Shown here one piece after another: positions 28,610 through 37,789 of a stretch of DNA of 64,000 bases. The stretch's first letter is position 1. Every line of letters starts with the position of its first letter. The position numbers were made by a program, and so were the translations under genes. This stretch comes from Acinetobacter populi. Its GTDB lineage: Bacteria > Pseudomonadota > Gammaproteobacteria > Pseudomonadales > Moraxellaceae. Under the pieces are notes generated by a model, which worked only from the letters and a program-made list of their open reading frames with translations, was not told the DNA's origin and searched no databases. The stretch is taken from contig NZ_NEXX01000001.1 in the NCBI RefSeq assembly GCF_002174125.1, forward strand, positions 434,001 to 498,000, in the 5' to 3' direction.

Positions 28610-29677
28610 TTATTTAACAATGGTCGATATCTGTTTCAGCTCCCATACACCGCCTGCGGCAATGCCTTTACACATACCGGTCCAGAAATCCTCACTCTGC
28701 ACAAATTTTTGTCCATTCCAGACCCATTGTGCAATCGACCAGCAATCCCCAATACCACGACCTTTTTGTGAGGAATAAATAATACCCTGATCAAAATCAC
28801 TGGCAGCCGTTGTTACATTCTCTGCTGGACCAGTCAAATTTTTATTCATAACCCAGTATCCATAGCCTTCATTATAGGCACCACGCCAGCAAAATGTCGA
28901 AACCAGCACTTTATCCGCTGTCAATCTCGCAATATCAATTGGTTCTCTGGCATCTGTATGCCATTGATCACCATCAACAATGACCTCACAACTCTCTGGA
29001 TCTTTCAAACTTTTGAACAGTATCTGTGCCAGTTTTTTATATTCTGGCTGTTCCGGCTGGATTCGTCTAATTGGTTTCGGATCGATTTTTACATAATGAA
29101 TGATAGGCAATGCCTTGGCTTTTAATACATTTTGTTCTGATGCAGTGCCTTTTTTAATCAAGGCTCCTGTAGTCCCCACACGTTTTTGCACATCATCCAT
29201 TTTCAACAAAACCGCTGTCATGCCCAAATCGGAAATCTGCCATTGCTGCTGCTCAGCATTCTTAAATTGAATATTCTGTTTTTGCTGACTATTCGCAAGT
29301 AAAGCCTGTACTTGTTTGCTAGATAATTTTCCCGTAATCAGTTCACCATCATCGCTATCCAAATTAACTTGCCCTAAATCAATATTATTACTATACAATT
29401 TGAGTGATTTTGCCTCTACAGGTGCATGTTGCTCATAAGTTGATAAAACAAACTCAGCAGTGACAGCTTGCTTTGCACCAGCTTTTCGGGTTAACAAAAT
29501 CGACGCTGGCATATCCCCATCATTGGCCTGATAACCAGCGGCTTGACACGTCCCAACATTGTCACAGGCAATTTCCCAATCCTGATGTGAAAAATAAATT
29601 CCATTTTCTGCATAGGCAAAAACGCTGAACAAAACTGAAAATGGCAGCAAACCCAAATAAAACGATGTTTTTTGCAT
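28610..29677 (-). CDS. DUF1176 secreted protein
   Basis: A 355-residue protein with a signal peptide (LLPFSVLFSVFAYA) and an N-terminal segment WEIACDNVGTCQAAGY typical of DUF1176. Conserved Cys residues (CDNVGTCQA, ESCEV, STFCW, GDCWS, GMCKG) suggest disulfides in the periplasm. The family has no established function. It stands alone on the minus strand, with 160-bp AT-rich gaps on either side that show nothing notable. Confidence 0.88.
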   Translation of the reverse strand: MQKTSFYLGLLPFSVLFSVFAYAENGIYFSHQDWEIACDNVGTCQAAGYQANDGDMPASILLTRKAGAKQAVTAEFVLSTYEQHAPVEAKSLKLYSNNIDLGQVNLDSDDGELITGKLSSKQVQALLANSQQKQNIQFKNAEQQQWQISDLGMTAVLLKMDDVQKRVGTTGALIKKGTASEQNVLKAKALPIIHYVKIDPKPIRRIQPEQPEYKKLAQILFKSLKDPESCEVIVDGDQWHTDAREPIDIARLTADKVLVSTFCWRGAYNEGYGYWVMNKNLTGPAENVTTAASDFDQGIIYSSQKGRGIGDCWSIAQWVWNGQKFVQSEDFWTGMCKGIAAGGVWELKQISTIVK

Positions 29678-29832
29678 ATGATGATTTCCTAATCATTCGA
29701 ATATCATCTCATCTTCTATAACTCTTGATGCAATTTCAATGGCAATATGCGCAGCGCAGACATATGCTTTGTAAAACAGCTTTTACAATCCTTGCTGATC
29801 TAACGCTGCAAATTTTTATTTTTAATGTCTAC

Positions 29833-30498
29833 TCAGGAAGCAACTTGCACTGGCAATGTTGTCGGTACGCCACTATGAAAACGGAACACCGAATCCGGGC
29901 TTAAAATTAATTCTTTTTCAACTTCACGTATATGCACAATACGCTCGGCAATATCTTCATCAGGATTTTTCATCTGGGCTGTTGCGGCAACTTCTTTTGC
30001 CAAAGTCAAATAATCTTCAAAATGTCGGGATTCGGACTTGAGTAAATAACGATAATATTTGCCCAGTTCTTCATCAACAATATTGGCAAGGGCTGCAAAT
30101 CGTTCACAGGAACGGGCTTCAACAAATGCCCCGATGATCAGCACATCAACCAGTGCTTCCGGCTCGTAGGTTCGGACTTCCTTACGTAAGGCACCGGCAT
30201 AACGCCCTGCACTGACCGCTTTCCATTCCTGCCCGCGCTTTGCCATAAACTCAAGCACTTGTTCATAATGCAGCATTTCTTCACGTACCAGTTGTGCCAA
30301 TTTGACCTGCAAATCGGTAAAAAAACTATAACGGAACATCAGATTCATGGCCGTGCCTGCGGCTTTTTTTTCACAGTTGGCATGATCCTGCATCAATAAT
30401 TCCAGATTATCTGCTGCTGCTGCCAACCATGCCTCTGGGGTTCGGCAACCTAAAAATGCATAAACAGGTTGCATCAATTCAGTTAAATCGTCACGCAT
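29833..30498 (-). CDS. miaE: tRNA 2-methylthio-N6-isopentenyl adenosine-37 hydroxylase
   Basis: About 221 residues in the ferritin-like di-iron MiaE family, which hydroxylates the isopentenyl group of ms2i6A37 in tRNA. Iron-ligand motifs are visible as LMQDHANCEKKAAG, LVREEMLHYEQV, AFVEARSCERF and SESRHFEDYL. The start used is the ATG at 30498; a TTG at 30510 is in frame but unlikely. It is shorter than the Salmonella protein, as in pseudomonads. It lies 44 bp after pdxJ and is the last gene of that block. Confidence 0.92.
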   Translation of the reverse strand: MRDDLTELMQPVYAFLGCRTPEAWLAAAADNLELLMQDHANCEKKAAGTAMNLMFRYSFFTDLQVKLAQLVREEMLHYEQVLEFMAKRGQEWKAVSAGRYAGALRKEVRTYEPEALVDVLIIGAFVEARSCERFAALANIVDEELGKYYRYLLKSESRHFEDYLTLAKEVAATAQMKNPDEDIAERIVHIREVEKELILSPDSVFRFHSGVPTTLPVQVAS

Positions 30499-30542
30499 TG
30501 TTCTACTCAAAAATTTCTTTCATTTTCTTAAATTCATACAAA

Positions 30543-31262
30543 TTATCGGGCTGCCTGAATGACTGCTTTCATTTGCTGTACAGCTTGTGCCAAGCCAATA
30601 AAGATACTATCAGCAATAATGGAATGACCAATGTTTAATTCGTGAATTTGCTTTAATGCAGCAATCGGCGTGACATTATCCAGATTTAGACCATGTCCAG
30701 CATTAACAATCAAACGTCCCTCAGCATATTCTGCCGCGTCAATAATCCGCTGTAGTTCCTGTTGCTGCGCTGCACCTTCTGCATCGGCAAATGCCCCGGT
30801 ATGAATCTCAATAGTCGGCGCACCACAAGCAATCGCAGCATCGATTTGAGCTGCATCAGGGTCGATAAATAATGACACATCGATGCCTACTTTGGTCAAA
30901 GTCTGCGTGGCAGCTTTAACTTTTTCAAATTGGCTGACCACATCCAGACCACCTTCTGTGGTCACTTCCTGACGACGTTCAGGTACAAAACAGACATAAT
31001 CTGGTTTGACATCGAGTGCGATTGCAATCATTTCTTCAGTCACCGCCATCTCAAGATTCATGCGAGTTTGCAATAACGGACGCATACGGTAGACATCGGC
31101 ATCCTGAATATGACGACGATCTTCGCGCAAATGCAGGGTAATCCCATCAGCACCTGCCTGCTCACAGATTAATGCCGCATTCACCGGATCGGGATAACAT
31201 GTACCACGCGCCTGTCTTAATGTTGCGACATGATCGATATTCACACCAAGTAATGCTGACAT
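30543..31262 (-). CDS. pdxJ: Pyridoxine 5'-phosphate synthase
   Basis: A 239-residue TIM-barrel enzyme that condenses 1-deoxyxylulose 5-phosphate with 3-amino-2-oxopropyl phosphate in PLP biosynthesis. Seen are [48 protein letters not shown], and the phosphate-binding [11 protein letters not shown]. Standard length. It follows recO by 9 bp, the order pdxJ keeps in many gammaproteobacteria (era-recO-pdxJ). Confidence 0.97.
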   Translation of the reverse strand: MSALLGVNIDHVATLRQARGTCYPDPVNAALICEQAGADGITLHLREDRRHIQDADVYRMRPLLQTRMNLEMAVTEEMIAIALDVKPDYVCFVPERRQEVTTEGGLDVVSQFEKVKAATQTLTKVGIDVSLFIDPDAAQIDAAIACGAPTIEIHTGAFADAEGAAQQQELQRIIDAAEYAEGRLIVNAGHGLNLDNVTPIAALKQIHELNIGHSIIADSIFIGLAQAVQQMKAVIQAAR

Positions 31263-31271
31263 AATGATCCC

Positions 31272-31973
31272 TTATGAATATTGCTGCTGGCTCACCCAAA
31301 GCTGTCTGCTTTTTAAAGGTTTATTGCCCAGTAGTTCGGTTAAAATCGTTCGATATAGTTTAGCAAGTAATGCGACATTTTCCGAACGGATTTGTTGATC
31401 CTGTCCGAGCAATAATAATTCTTTACCCGAAAAACCTCGTGGCTGAATATTGGGAATAAAGCCTTCCTGCGGAATAAACAGATAAAATTGTGCCGGATCA
31501 ATTTGATTGCCCAAGCTATCTGCAAAATAATCAATAGCATAGCCCAATTCTTCTAAAAATATCTGCTCAAATTGGCGCAGGATAATTTTAAGCTGAAGAT
31601 CTTTGGGATCATTTTTTGGGAGTTGTTTTAATTGTTCCAGCGTAAAAATATAGGCCTGATACGTTGCCGGCATGGCCTCTTCTAAAGGCAATAATCGCAA
31701 TAAAATTTCATTTAAATAAAATCCTGCAAAGAGTGCCTTTTGTTGCAGATAAAATGGTTGTCCCTGTACATCCAGCTGGCTAAAGTTTTTAAGCTCGGCT
31801 TTTCCAGTCGCCTGAAGAATCGATAAGTGATAAAGCGAAGGCGGCGTCTGACGGATTACGCCATCAACCCGCCCAAATTCCTGACTAAAAAAATGTAAAA
31901 TATAGCTGCGTTCACGATACTTACGCTGATGTAAAGCAAAACCAGTTAAGGATTGATTACGCATTAAATCCAT
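31272..31973 (-). CDS. recO: DNA repair protein RecO
   Basis: A 233-residue recombination mediator that helps load RecA on SSB-coated DNA with RecR. The N-terminal OB-fold shows GFALHQRKYRERSYILHFFSQEFGRVDGVIR, followed by a helical domain; the zinc-finger cysteines of some RecO proteins are absent, as in many gammaproteobacteria. Its ATG directly follows the stop codon of the small lipoprotein gene, so they are translated from one message. Confidence 0.92.
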   Translation of the reverse strand: MDLMRNQSLTGFALHQRKYRERSYILHFFSQEFGRVDGVIRQTPPSLYHLSILQATGKAELKNFSQLDVQGQPFYLQQKALFAGFYLNEILLRLLPLEEAMPATYQAYIFTLEQLKQLPKNDPKDLQLKIILRQFEQIFLEELGYAIDYFADSLGNQIDPAQFYLFIPQEGFIPNIQPRGFSGKELLLLGQDQQIRSENVALLAKLYRTILTELLGNKPLKSRQLWVSQQQYS

Positions 31974-32168
31974 TTAGTCGTCTTTATCTTTATGCTTGTC
32001 ATCATCACCATCGGGAATCACGGCATCGACCACCGCAGCGGTACCTTTAACCACACCTTTAGTCGTTTTATAAGCCACTTTTACTGGCACAGTCACAACT
32101 TTGGTGATACAGCCCTGTAACAGCAACGCCACAACGCAAAGCAATACAACCGAACCTTTCATACGCAT
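31974..32168 (-). CDS. Small lipoprotein (NF038104-type)
   Basis: A 64-residue protein with an N-terminal signal ending in the lipobox LLQGC (Cys20), then a valine/threonine-rich stretch (VVTVPVKVAYKTTKGVVKG) and a highly charged C-terminus of Asp, Lys and His. From memory this matches a small lipoprotein family found at this site in Acinetobacter. It sits between era and recO with 3 bp and 0 bp spacing, so it belongs to the operon. Function unknown; the charged tail could bind metal or cell-wall polymers, which is speculation. Confidence 0.85.
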   Translation of the reverse strand: MRMKGSVVLLCVVALLLQGCITKVVTVPVKVAYKTTKGVVKGTAAVVDAVIPDGDDDKHKDKDD

Positions 32169-32171
32169 TCC

Positions 32172-33182
32172 TTAGATATCACTATAACCCAGACTCTTTA
32201 GGGCACGCTCATCATCAGACCAACCACCTTTGACTTTCACCCAAAGTGTTAACATGATTTTTTGCTCAAACATTTTTTCCATGTCCATTCGTGCATCCAT
32301 GCCAATCTGTTTGAGCTTACGCCCTTTATCACCGATCACAATGGCTTTTTGCCCCGGACGATCAACAAAAATGGTTGCATCAATATAGGTACAGGCTGGT
32401 TTAAGTTTTCCTGTTTTTTCATTCAGTACCGGCTCTTCAACCTTAAAACTTTCAATCTGCACAGTTAAATCATAAGGTAATTCTTCACCGAGCTGGCGCA
32501 TGATTTTTTCACGAATGATTTCACTGGCCAAAAAGCGTTCAGATCGATCTGTAACCTGATCAAATGAATAAAGCGGCGGTGCAAACGGCAGGTATTTGGC
32601 AATGGTATCGCGTAAATGTTCCAGATTTGCACCACGTAGCGCAGAAACAGGAACGATCTCAGCAAAATTCATCAGCTTGGTACGTTCTTCGATCAGCGGT
32701 AACAACGCTCTTTTATTTTCTACAGTATCGACCTTATTGATCACCAGTAACACAGGCATCTCGGCATTTTTAAGCTTTTCCAGCACCAGATCATCATTCT
32801 GCGTCCATTTTTGCGCATCGATCACAAATAACACCAGATTGACATCACGTAATGCAGAATGTGCTGCCTTATTCATCATTTTATTAATGGCACGCACTTC
32901 TTTTTTATGCATTCCCGGTGTATCAACATACACTGCCTGCATATTTTCACGACTGTCAATGCCAATAATTTTATGTCGTGTGGTCTGTGGTTTGCGTGAA
33001 GTAATAGAAAGTTTTTGTCCCAGCAAATGGTTCATCAAGGTCGATTTACCCACATTTGGCCGACCAACAATGGCAACAAAGCCACTACGGAAATCACTAG
33101 GAATTTCTCGCTGCTCGTTGCTAAAGAACTGCGCAATAACGTCTTGTTCGGATTGCGGTTGATCTTGATCTTGTGAACTCAC
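32172..33182 (-). CDS. era: GTPase Era
   Basis: A 336-residue GTPase needed for 16S rRNA and 30S maturation. G motifs are GRPNVGKSTL (G1), DTPGMH (G3) and NKVD (G4); the C-terminal KH domain carries the GDKGRKLKQIG signature. The start is a GTG at 33182 whose sequence overlaps the rnc stop by 4 bp (GTGA), indicating translational coupling. The roughly 35-residue N-terminal extension, rich in Gln, Asp and Ser, is longer than in E. coli. Confidence 0.96.
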   Translation of the reverse strand: MSSQDQDQPQSEQDVIAQFFSNEQREIPSDFRSGFVAIVGRPNVGKSTLMNHLLGQKLSITSRKPQTTRHKIIGIDSRENMQAVYVDTPGMHKKEVRAINKMMNKAAHSALRDVNLVLFVIDAQKWTQNDDLVLEKLKNAEMPVLLVINKVDTVENKRALLPLIEERTKLMNFAEIVPVSALRGANLEHLRDTIAKYLPFAPPLYSFDQVTDRSERFLASEIIREKIMRQLGEELPYDLTVQIESFKVEEPVLNEKTGKLKPACTYIDATIFVDRPGQKAIVIGDKGRKLKQIGMDARMDMEKMFEQKIMLTLWVKVKGGWSDDERALKSLGYSDI

Positions 33183-33856
33183 AGGGAATGCTCCAAAAAT
33201 TTTAAAATATCGGCTGCTGCCGCTTGTTCGGCAAAACGTCGGCTGGCGCCTTCACCTTTAAATACTGAGAAGCCCTCAACCTGACAATGTATAGTAAAAT
33301 GTTGATTGGGTGCATCCCCTTCAATATTGACCACTTCATAAACAGGTAAAGGCATTTTTTTTGCTTGCAATAATTCTTGCAACAGCGATTTTGGATCTTT
33401 TAACTGATCGCCCGGATGGATTTCAATCAAATAAGGTTCGTACCATTTTAGTACAATTGGTTCAAGTATATCCAGTCGATTACAGTCAAGATAGATTGCC
33501 GCAATAATTGCCTCTACTACATCTGCAAGTATAGACTCACGATGATGACCGCCTGATTTCAACTCACCTACACTTAGAATTAATGATTGTCCCAATTGTA
33601 AATCTTTTGCGATTTTTGCCAAGGATTCCTGTCGTACCAATGTCGCCCGCATACGCGTCAGACGCCCTTCTTTTTCTTTCGGAAAATGGCAATACAGATA
33701 CTTGGCAATAATCATCCCAAGTAACGAATCTCCCAAAAACTCCAGACGCTCATAATTATCACGCTGACTTACCGAACGGTGAGTCAGCGCCTGTTGCAAT
33801 AAATCTATTCGTTGAAATTGATAACCCAATTTCGTCATTAATCGTTGAACTTTCAC
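33179..33856 (-). CDS. rnc: Ribonuclease III
   Basis: A 225-residue double-strand-specific endoribonuclease processing rRNA and other transcripts. The signature ERLEFLGDSLLGMII contains the catalytic acidic residues, and ADVVEAIIAAIYLD the second set; the dsRNA-binding domain follows (DPKSLLQELLQ ... GASRRFAEQAAAADIL). The start is GTG at 33856; an ATG at 33838 would remove residues that align with the family. It overlaps era by 4 bp and follows the DUF4845 gene by 6 bp. Confidence 0.95.
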   Translation of the reverse strand: MKVQRLMTKLGYQFQRIDLLQQALTHRSVSQRDNYERLEFLGDSLLGMIIAKYLYCHFPKEKEGRLTRMRATLVRQESLAKIAKDLQLGQSLILSVGELKSGGHHRESILADVVEAIIAAIYLDCNRLDILEPIVLKWYEPYLIEIHPGDQLKDPKSLLQELLQAKKMPLPVYEVVNIEGDAPNQHFTIHCQVEGFSVFKGEGASRRFAEQAAAADILKFLEHSL

Positions 33857-33862
33857 CTGCTG

Positions 33863-34246
33863 TTATTTACCGCCCGTTTTCAAACTACTTTGATTAAAGT
33901 CTTGTTTAAAGGTCATGACCAATTCGACATTTGCAAAAAAAAGCTCACGCACTTCATAGGATTTATTGACTGCAAGCCCGGCATTATTGTTGGTCACTTG
34001 CACAATATCATCAACTTTGAGATTACGAATATTATTCATCTCCAGTCGTTTTGACAAATCTTCCTTAAACTGACGCTGGGTTGCCTCTTTAGGCAAAGTG
34101 GTTAATGCTTCACTGATTGCCATATTAATAATACGGTCATCCCAGAATGGAGGAAACAAAGCCACAGCAAGTTTCACTGCAAATGCCGCCAGGACAATTG
34201 CAAAAAAAATCCCTAGATATGATGCACCACGTTGTTTATGTCTCAT
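33863..34246 (-). CDS. DUF4845 membrane protein
   Basis: A 127-residue protein starting RHKQRGASYLGIFF, with one N-terminal membrane helix (about residues 9-30) and a soluble remainder probably in the periplasm. DUF4845 proteins sit between lepB and rnc in Pseudomonas and Acinetobacter; the pilin-like 'QRGAS.LG' start is typical. The role is unknown; the location next to signal peptidase suggests an envelope function, which is inference. It is 25 bp after lepB. Confidence 0.88.
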   Translation of the reverse strand: MRHKQRGASYLGIFFAIVLAAFAVKLAVALFPPFWDDRIINMAISEALTTLPKEATQRQFKEDLSKRLEMNNIRNLKVDDIVQVTNNNAGLAVNKSYEVRELFFANVELVMTFKQDFNQSSLKTGGK

Positions 34247-34271
34247 GCCAGCCCCTCACCAATTTTACTTA

Positions 34272-35327
34272 TTATGGAATACGTCCATTACGCTCAAAAC
34301 TTGGCAGGTTCAAACCGGGTTTTTTATGCATCCAGATAAACATAGCTCTACCTGTTAAATTCTCTTCAGGCACAAATCCCCAGAATCGACTATCATCACT
34401 TTGATCACGGTTATCACCCATGGCAAAATATTGTCCCTGCGGCACTGTCACTTCCCAGTTCTGTTGTAGGGAAAGTGGAATACCTGCCTCATAATTCTTT
34501 AAAAATTGCTGGGCAGCAGGATCTTGTTGCTCAGTTTTAATATACTGCGAAATGAAACGATGTTCACCCAGATTCACCACCCATTGTGCGGCCTGAACAT
34601 TAATGGTTTGTTCCTGTCCAGTCTGGTCTCTATATTTTACAGGTAATGGCACTTCATTACCAACCTGATGCGGCTGGATTTTGCCATTAACATAGAGCTC
34701 CCCATTTTGAAAAACGATATGATCGCCGGGTAATCCAATAATTCGTTTAATAAAACTAATACTTGGATTTTTAGGGAAACGAAATACGGCAACATCACCA
34801 TGCTGTGGCTCGCCACTATCAATAATCTTCGTATTTATTAATGGTAAACGCACACCAAACGCATATTTATTCACCAGAATAAAATCACCTGTCTCCAAAG
34901 TTGGATTCATGGATTCTGAGGGAATATTAAAAGGTTCATAAAAGAATGAACGAACCACCAATACCACCGCAAGCACCGGCCAGAAGTCATAGGCCCAATT
35001 AATCACCGGACTGGTTTTATGTTCATTGAGTGCATTATGGGCACGAACAGCATCCACCTTAACCTGACTCAGGCGATCTCTGGCCTGAGTGATCTCGGCA
35101 GGTTCGTCTGCCTGATTGACTGTTTCGGAAATCAGTAATTGTGGATATCTGGATTTTAATTGCTCAAAACCCTGTTGCGCCTGCTGTACATTCTTATCTG
35201 CCTGTAATGCGGCTTCTTTTTTTTGCTTTAAACCACTACGCTGTTTAAAAAGCAATTTATCCAGTAACCAGATCACAAAGAAGATCAGTGTTGCAGGCAC
35301 CAGAATCCAGTTAAAATCAAAATCCAT
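34272..35327 (-). CDS. lepB: Signal peptidase I
   Basis: A 351-residue serine-lysine protease that removes signal peptides at the inner membrane. The catalytic Ser lies in IPSESMNPTL and the general-base Lys in FIKRIIGLPGDH; the conserved GDNRDQSDDSR box is near the C-terminus. An N-terminal membrane helix, a charged coiled-coil-like loop (residues about 25-85) and a second helix before the Ser give the usual topology. The loop makes it a little longer than E. coli LepB. It follows lepA by 11 bp. Confidence 0.96.
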   Translation of the reverse strand: MDFDFNWILVPATLIFFVIWLLDKLLFKQRSGLKQKKEAALQADKNVQQAQQGFEQLKSRYPQLLISETVNQADEPAEITQARDRLSQVKVDAVRAHNALNEHKTSPVINWAYDFWPVLAVVLVVRSFFYEPFNIPSESMNPTLETGDFILVNKYAFGVRLPLINTKIIDSGEPQHGDVAVFRFPKNPSISFIKRIIGLPGDHIVFQNGELYVNGKIQPHQVGNEVPLPVKYRDQTGQEQTINVQAAQWVVNLGEHRFISQYIKTEQQDPAAQQFLKNYEAGIPLSLQQNWEVTVPQGQYFAMGDNRDQSDDSRFWGFVPEENLTGRAMFIWMHKKPGLNLPSFERNGRIP

Positions 35328-35338
35328 AATGCAGTACC

Positions 35339-37159
35339 TTATCTTTTATCTACTTGTAGCACAGCTAAAAATGCTTCCTGAGGGATTTCCACACTGCCCA
35401 CCTGCTTCATACGTTTCTTACCTTCTTTTTGCTTGGACAGTAATTTTTTCTTACGACTTACATCACCACCATAACATTTGGCAAGTACATTTTTACGCAT
35501 CGCTTTAACCGTTGAACGGGCAATAATCTGGGCACCAATCGCAGCCTGGATCGCCACATCAAACATTTGACGAGGAATCAAATCCTTCATTTTCTCAACC
35601 AGTGCAATCCCGCGGTGACGTGCATCATTGCGATGACAAATCATTGCCAGCGCATCCACTTTTTCACCATTAATCAGCACATCTACTTTAACCAAACTGG
35701 AACTTTCAAAACGTACAAAATTGTAATCAAGCGATGCAAAACCTCTTGAACATGATTTCAGACGGTCAAAGAAATCCATCACCACTTCGGCCATTGGAAT
35801 TTCAAAACTAACCGATACCTGATTACCCAAAAACTTCATATCCTGCTGCACACCACGACGCTCAATACACAGTGTCATCACATTACCCAAATATTCCTGG
35901 GGCACCAGAATATGACATTCGGCAATTGGTTCACGCAAATCTTCCATGGTACTGCCATCCGGCATTTTGGATGGGCTATCAATATAGATGGTTTCACCTT
36001 TTTTGGTGACTGCCTCATAAATTACTGTTGGTGCAGAGGTAATCAGATCAAGATCATACTCACGTTCCAGACGTTCCTGTACAATCTCCATATGCAGCAT
36101 ACCAAGGAAACCGCAGCGAAAACCGAAACCTAGTGCATCAGAACTTTCCGGCTCAAAGAACAATGCAGAATCGTTAATTTGCAATTTTTGCAAAGCTTCA
36201 CGGAAAGGTTCAAAATCACTGGAATCAATCGGGAATAAGCCTGCATAAACCTGCGGCTTGACTTTTTTAAAGCCGGGTAAAGATTCAACCTGTGGTGTTG
36301 CTGCCAGTGTGATGGTATCGCCTACCGGCGCACCAAAAATATCCTTGATTCCGGCAATTACAAATCCAACCTCGCCTGCTTCCAGTATATCTGTTTCGGT
36401 ATGTTTTGGATTAAATACCCCAACAGAGGTCACTGGATGAGTCTGCCCGGTCGATTTAACCAGCATCTTGTCGCCTTTACGAATACGACCCTGCTTGATC
36501 CTCACCAAAGACACGACGCCCAGATAATTATCAAACCATGAGTCAACGATTAAGGCCTGTAAAGGTGCATCACGATCACCTGTAGGGGCTGGAATTACAT
36601 CGACCAATCGTTCTAGAACACCTTCCACACCTAAGCCAGTTTTGGCAGAACAAGTCGGTGCATTGGCAGCTTCAATCCCAATGATTTCTTCAATCTCGTG
36701 AATCACGCGCTCAGGTTCAGCTTGAGGTAAATCAATTTTGTTTAAAATCGGTAGCACTTCAAGATTCTGCTCAATTGCAGTATAACAATTGGCAACCGAT
36801 TGCGCCTCAACGCCTTGAGCAGCATCAACAACCAGCAATGCGCCTTCACATGCAGCCAAAGAGCGGGAAACTTCATAGGAAAAATCCACGTGTCCTGGTG
36901 TATCAATAAAATTCAGCTGATATTCCTGACCATTGGGATGAGTATAGTACAAGGTGACGGACGCAGCTTTAATCGTGATACCACGCTCACGTTCTAATTC
37001 CATTGAATCCAGTACTTGCTCTTGCATTTCACGATCCTGCAAGCCACCACACATCTGAATAAAACGATCGGCAAGTGTTGATTTGCCATGATCAATGTGC
37101 GCAATAATGGAAAAGTTACGAATATTACTAATCGGCGTAGATTTTTTAGCTGCTGCCAT
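35339..37159 (-). CDS. lepA: Elongation factor 4
   Basis: A 606-residue translational GTPase that acts on stalled or mispositioned ribosomes. GTP-binding motifs are [21 protein letters not shown] and LNKIDLPQ; the C-terminal LepA-specific domain contains [27 protein letters not shown]. Full length and standard. It is the first gene of the lepA-lepB-DUF4845-rnc-era-lipoprotein-recO-pdxJ-miaE run on the minus strand. The next gene upstream is a thioesterase rather than degP, which is usually beside lepA in pseudomonads. Confidence 0.97.
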   Translation of the reverse strand: MAAAKKSTPISNIRNFSIIAHIDHGKSTLADRFIQMCGGLQDREMQEQVLDSMELERERGITIKAASVTLYYTHPNGQEYQLNFIDTPGHVDFSYEVSRSLAACEGALLVVDAAQGVEAQSVANCYTAIEQNLEVLPILNKIDLPQAEPERVIHEIEEIIGIEAANAPTCSAKTGLGVEGVLERLVDVIPAPTGDRDAPLQALIVDSWFDNYLGVVSLVRIKQGRIRKGDKMLVKSTGQTHPVTSVGVFNPKHTETDILEAGEVGFVIAGIKDIFGAPVGDTITLAATPQVESLPGFKKVKPQVYAGLFPIDSSDFEPFREALQKLQINDSALFFEPESSDALGFGFRCGFLGMLHMEIVQERLEREYDLDLITSAPTVIYEAVTKKGETIYIDSPSKMPDGSTMEDLREPIAECHILVPQEYLGNVMTLCIERRGVQQDMKFLGNQVSVSFEIPMAEVVMDFFDRLKSCSRGFASLDYNFVRFESSSLVKVDVLINGEKVDALAMICHRNDARHRGIALVEKMKDLIPRQMFDVAIQAAIGAQIIARSTVKAMRKNVLAKCYGGDVSRKKKLLSKQKEGKKRMKQVGSVEIPQEAFLAVLQVDKR

Positions 37160-37265
37160 GAACGACCTTAATAGACTAAATATGCTGACAACGTGTCAAT
37201 TTATGGATAAAAATTTGTCAGCAGTATAATCAAAATCCCCTGCAATTGATACTCTCGTCAAGCAA

Positions 37266-37709
37266 CTATTCTGACGCAAAATGTGTTGGATCAATCTCTG
37301 GATCTAAAGGCTGATAGGCTTGTACAAATGTAGGCGATAAACGCTTGAGTTTTCCGGTTGAAATTTCAACACAGACCCAAACGGTATGTCCCTGAAAAAC
37401 AATAGACTGATCTGTAGCACGATAGAACAAATAATGTCGAACCGAAGAAAAGGGACCGAGTTCACCAAGCCAGGTCCGCAAAATCAATTGATCGCCCAGC
37501 AAACAGGCTTTCCGGTATTTGACATGGTGCTCACTTGCCACCATGGCATGATTCATCTGCAAATAATCTTCCAGAGTTAAGCCTAATGCGGTGGTATGTC
37601 CCAAGGCAACATCCTGCATCCAGCTAACATAGGTTACATTATTCACATGGCCTAATACATCCAGATGTTCAGATTGAACCGTCAAGACCTGCTCAAACAA
37701 TTGGCCCAT
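37266..37709 (-). CDS. Acyl-CoA thioesterase, 4HBT/YbgC hot-dog family
   Basis: About 147 residues from the ATG at 37709, which has an AGGA site just upstream; the frame extends to a TTG at 37739, which I reject. The hot-dog signature HVNNVTYVSWMQDVALGHTTALG (with the helix and catalytic-type Asp) places it with acyl-CoA thioesterases of the FadM/YbgC type. The physiological substrate is unknown. It lies 106 bp upstream of lepA and about 80 bp downstream of pgi, all on the same strand. Confidence 0.87.
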   Translation of the reverse strand: MGQLFEQVLTVQSEHLDVLGHVNNVTYVSWMQDVALGHTTALGLTLEDYLQMNHAMVASEHHVKYRKACLLGDQLILRTWLGELGPFSSVRHYLFYRATDQSIVFQGHTVWVCVEISTGKLKRLSPTFVQAYQPLDPEIDPTHFASE

Positions 37710-37789
37710 ATTCCTACGATCCTCAGTCAGGTTATTCAATTTCAGTGCAAGAGAAATATATTTGTTCTCGATATAGACATAAAAGCATT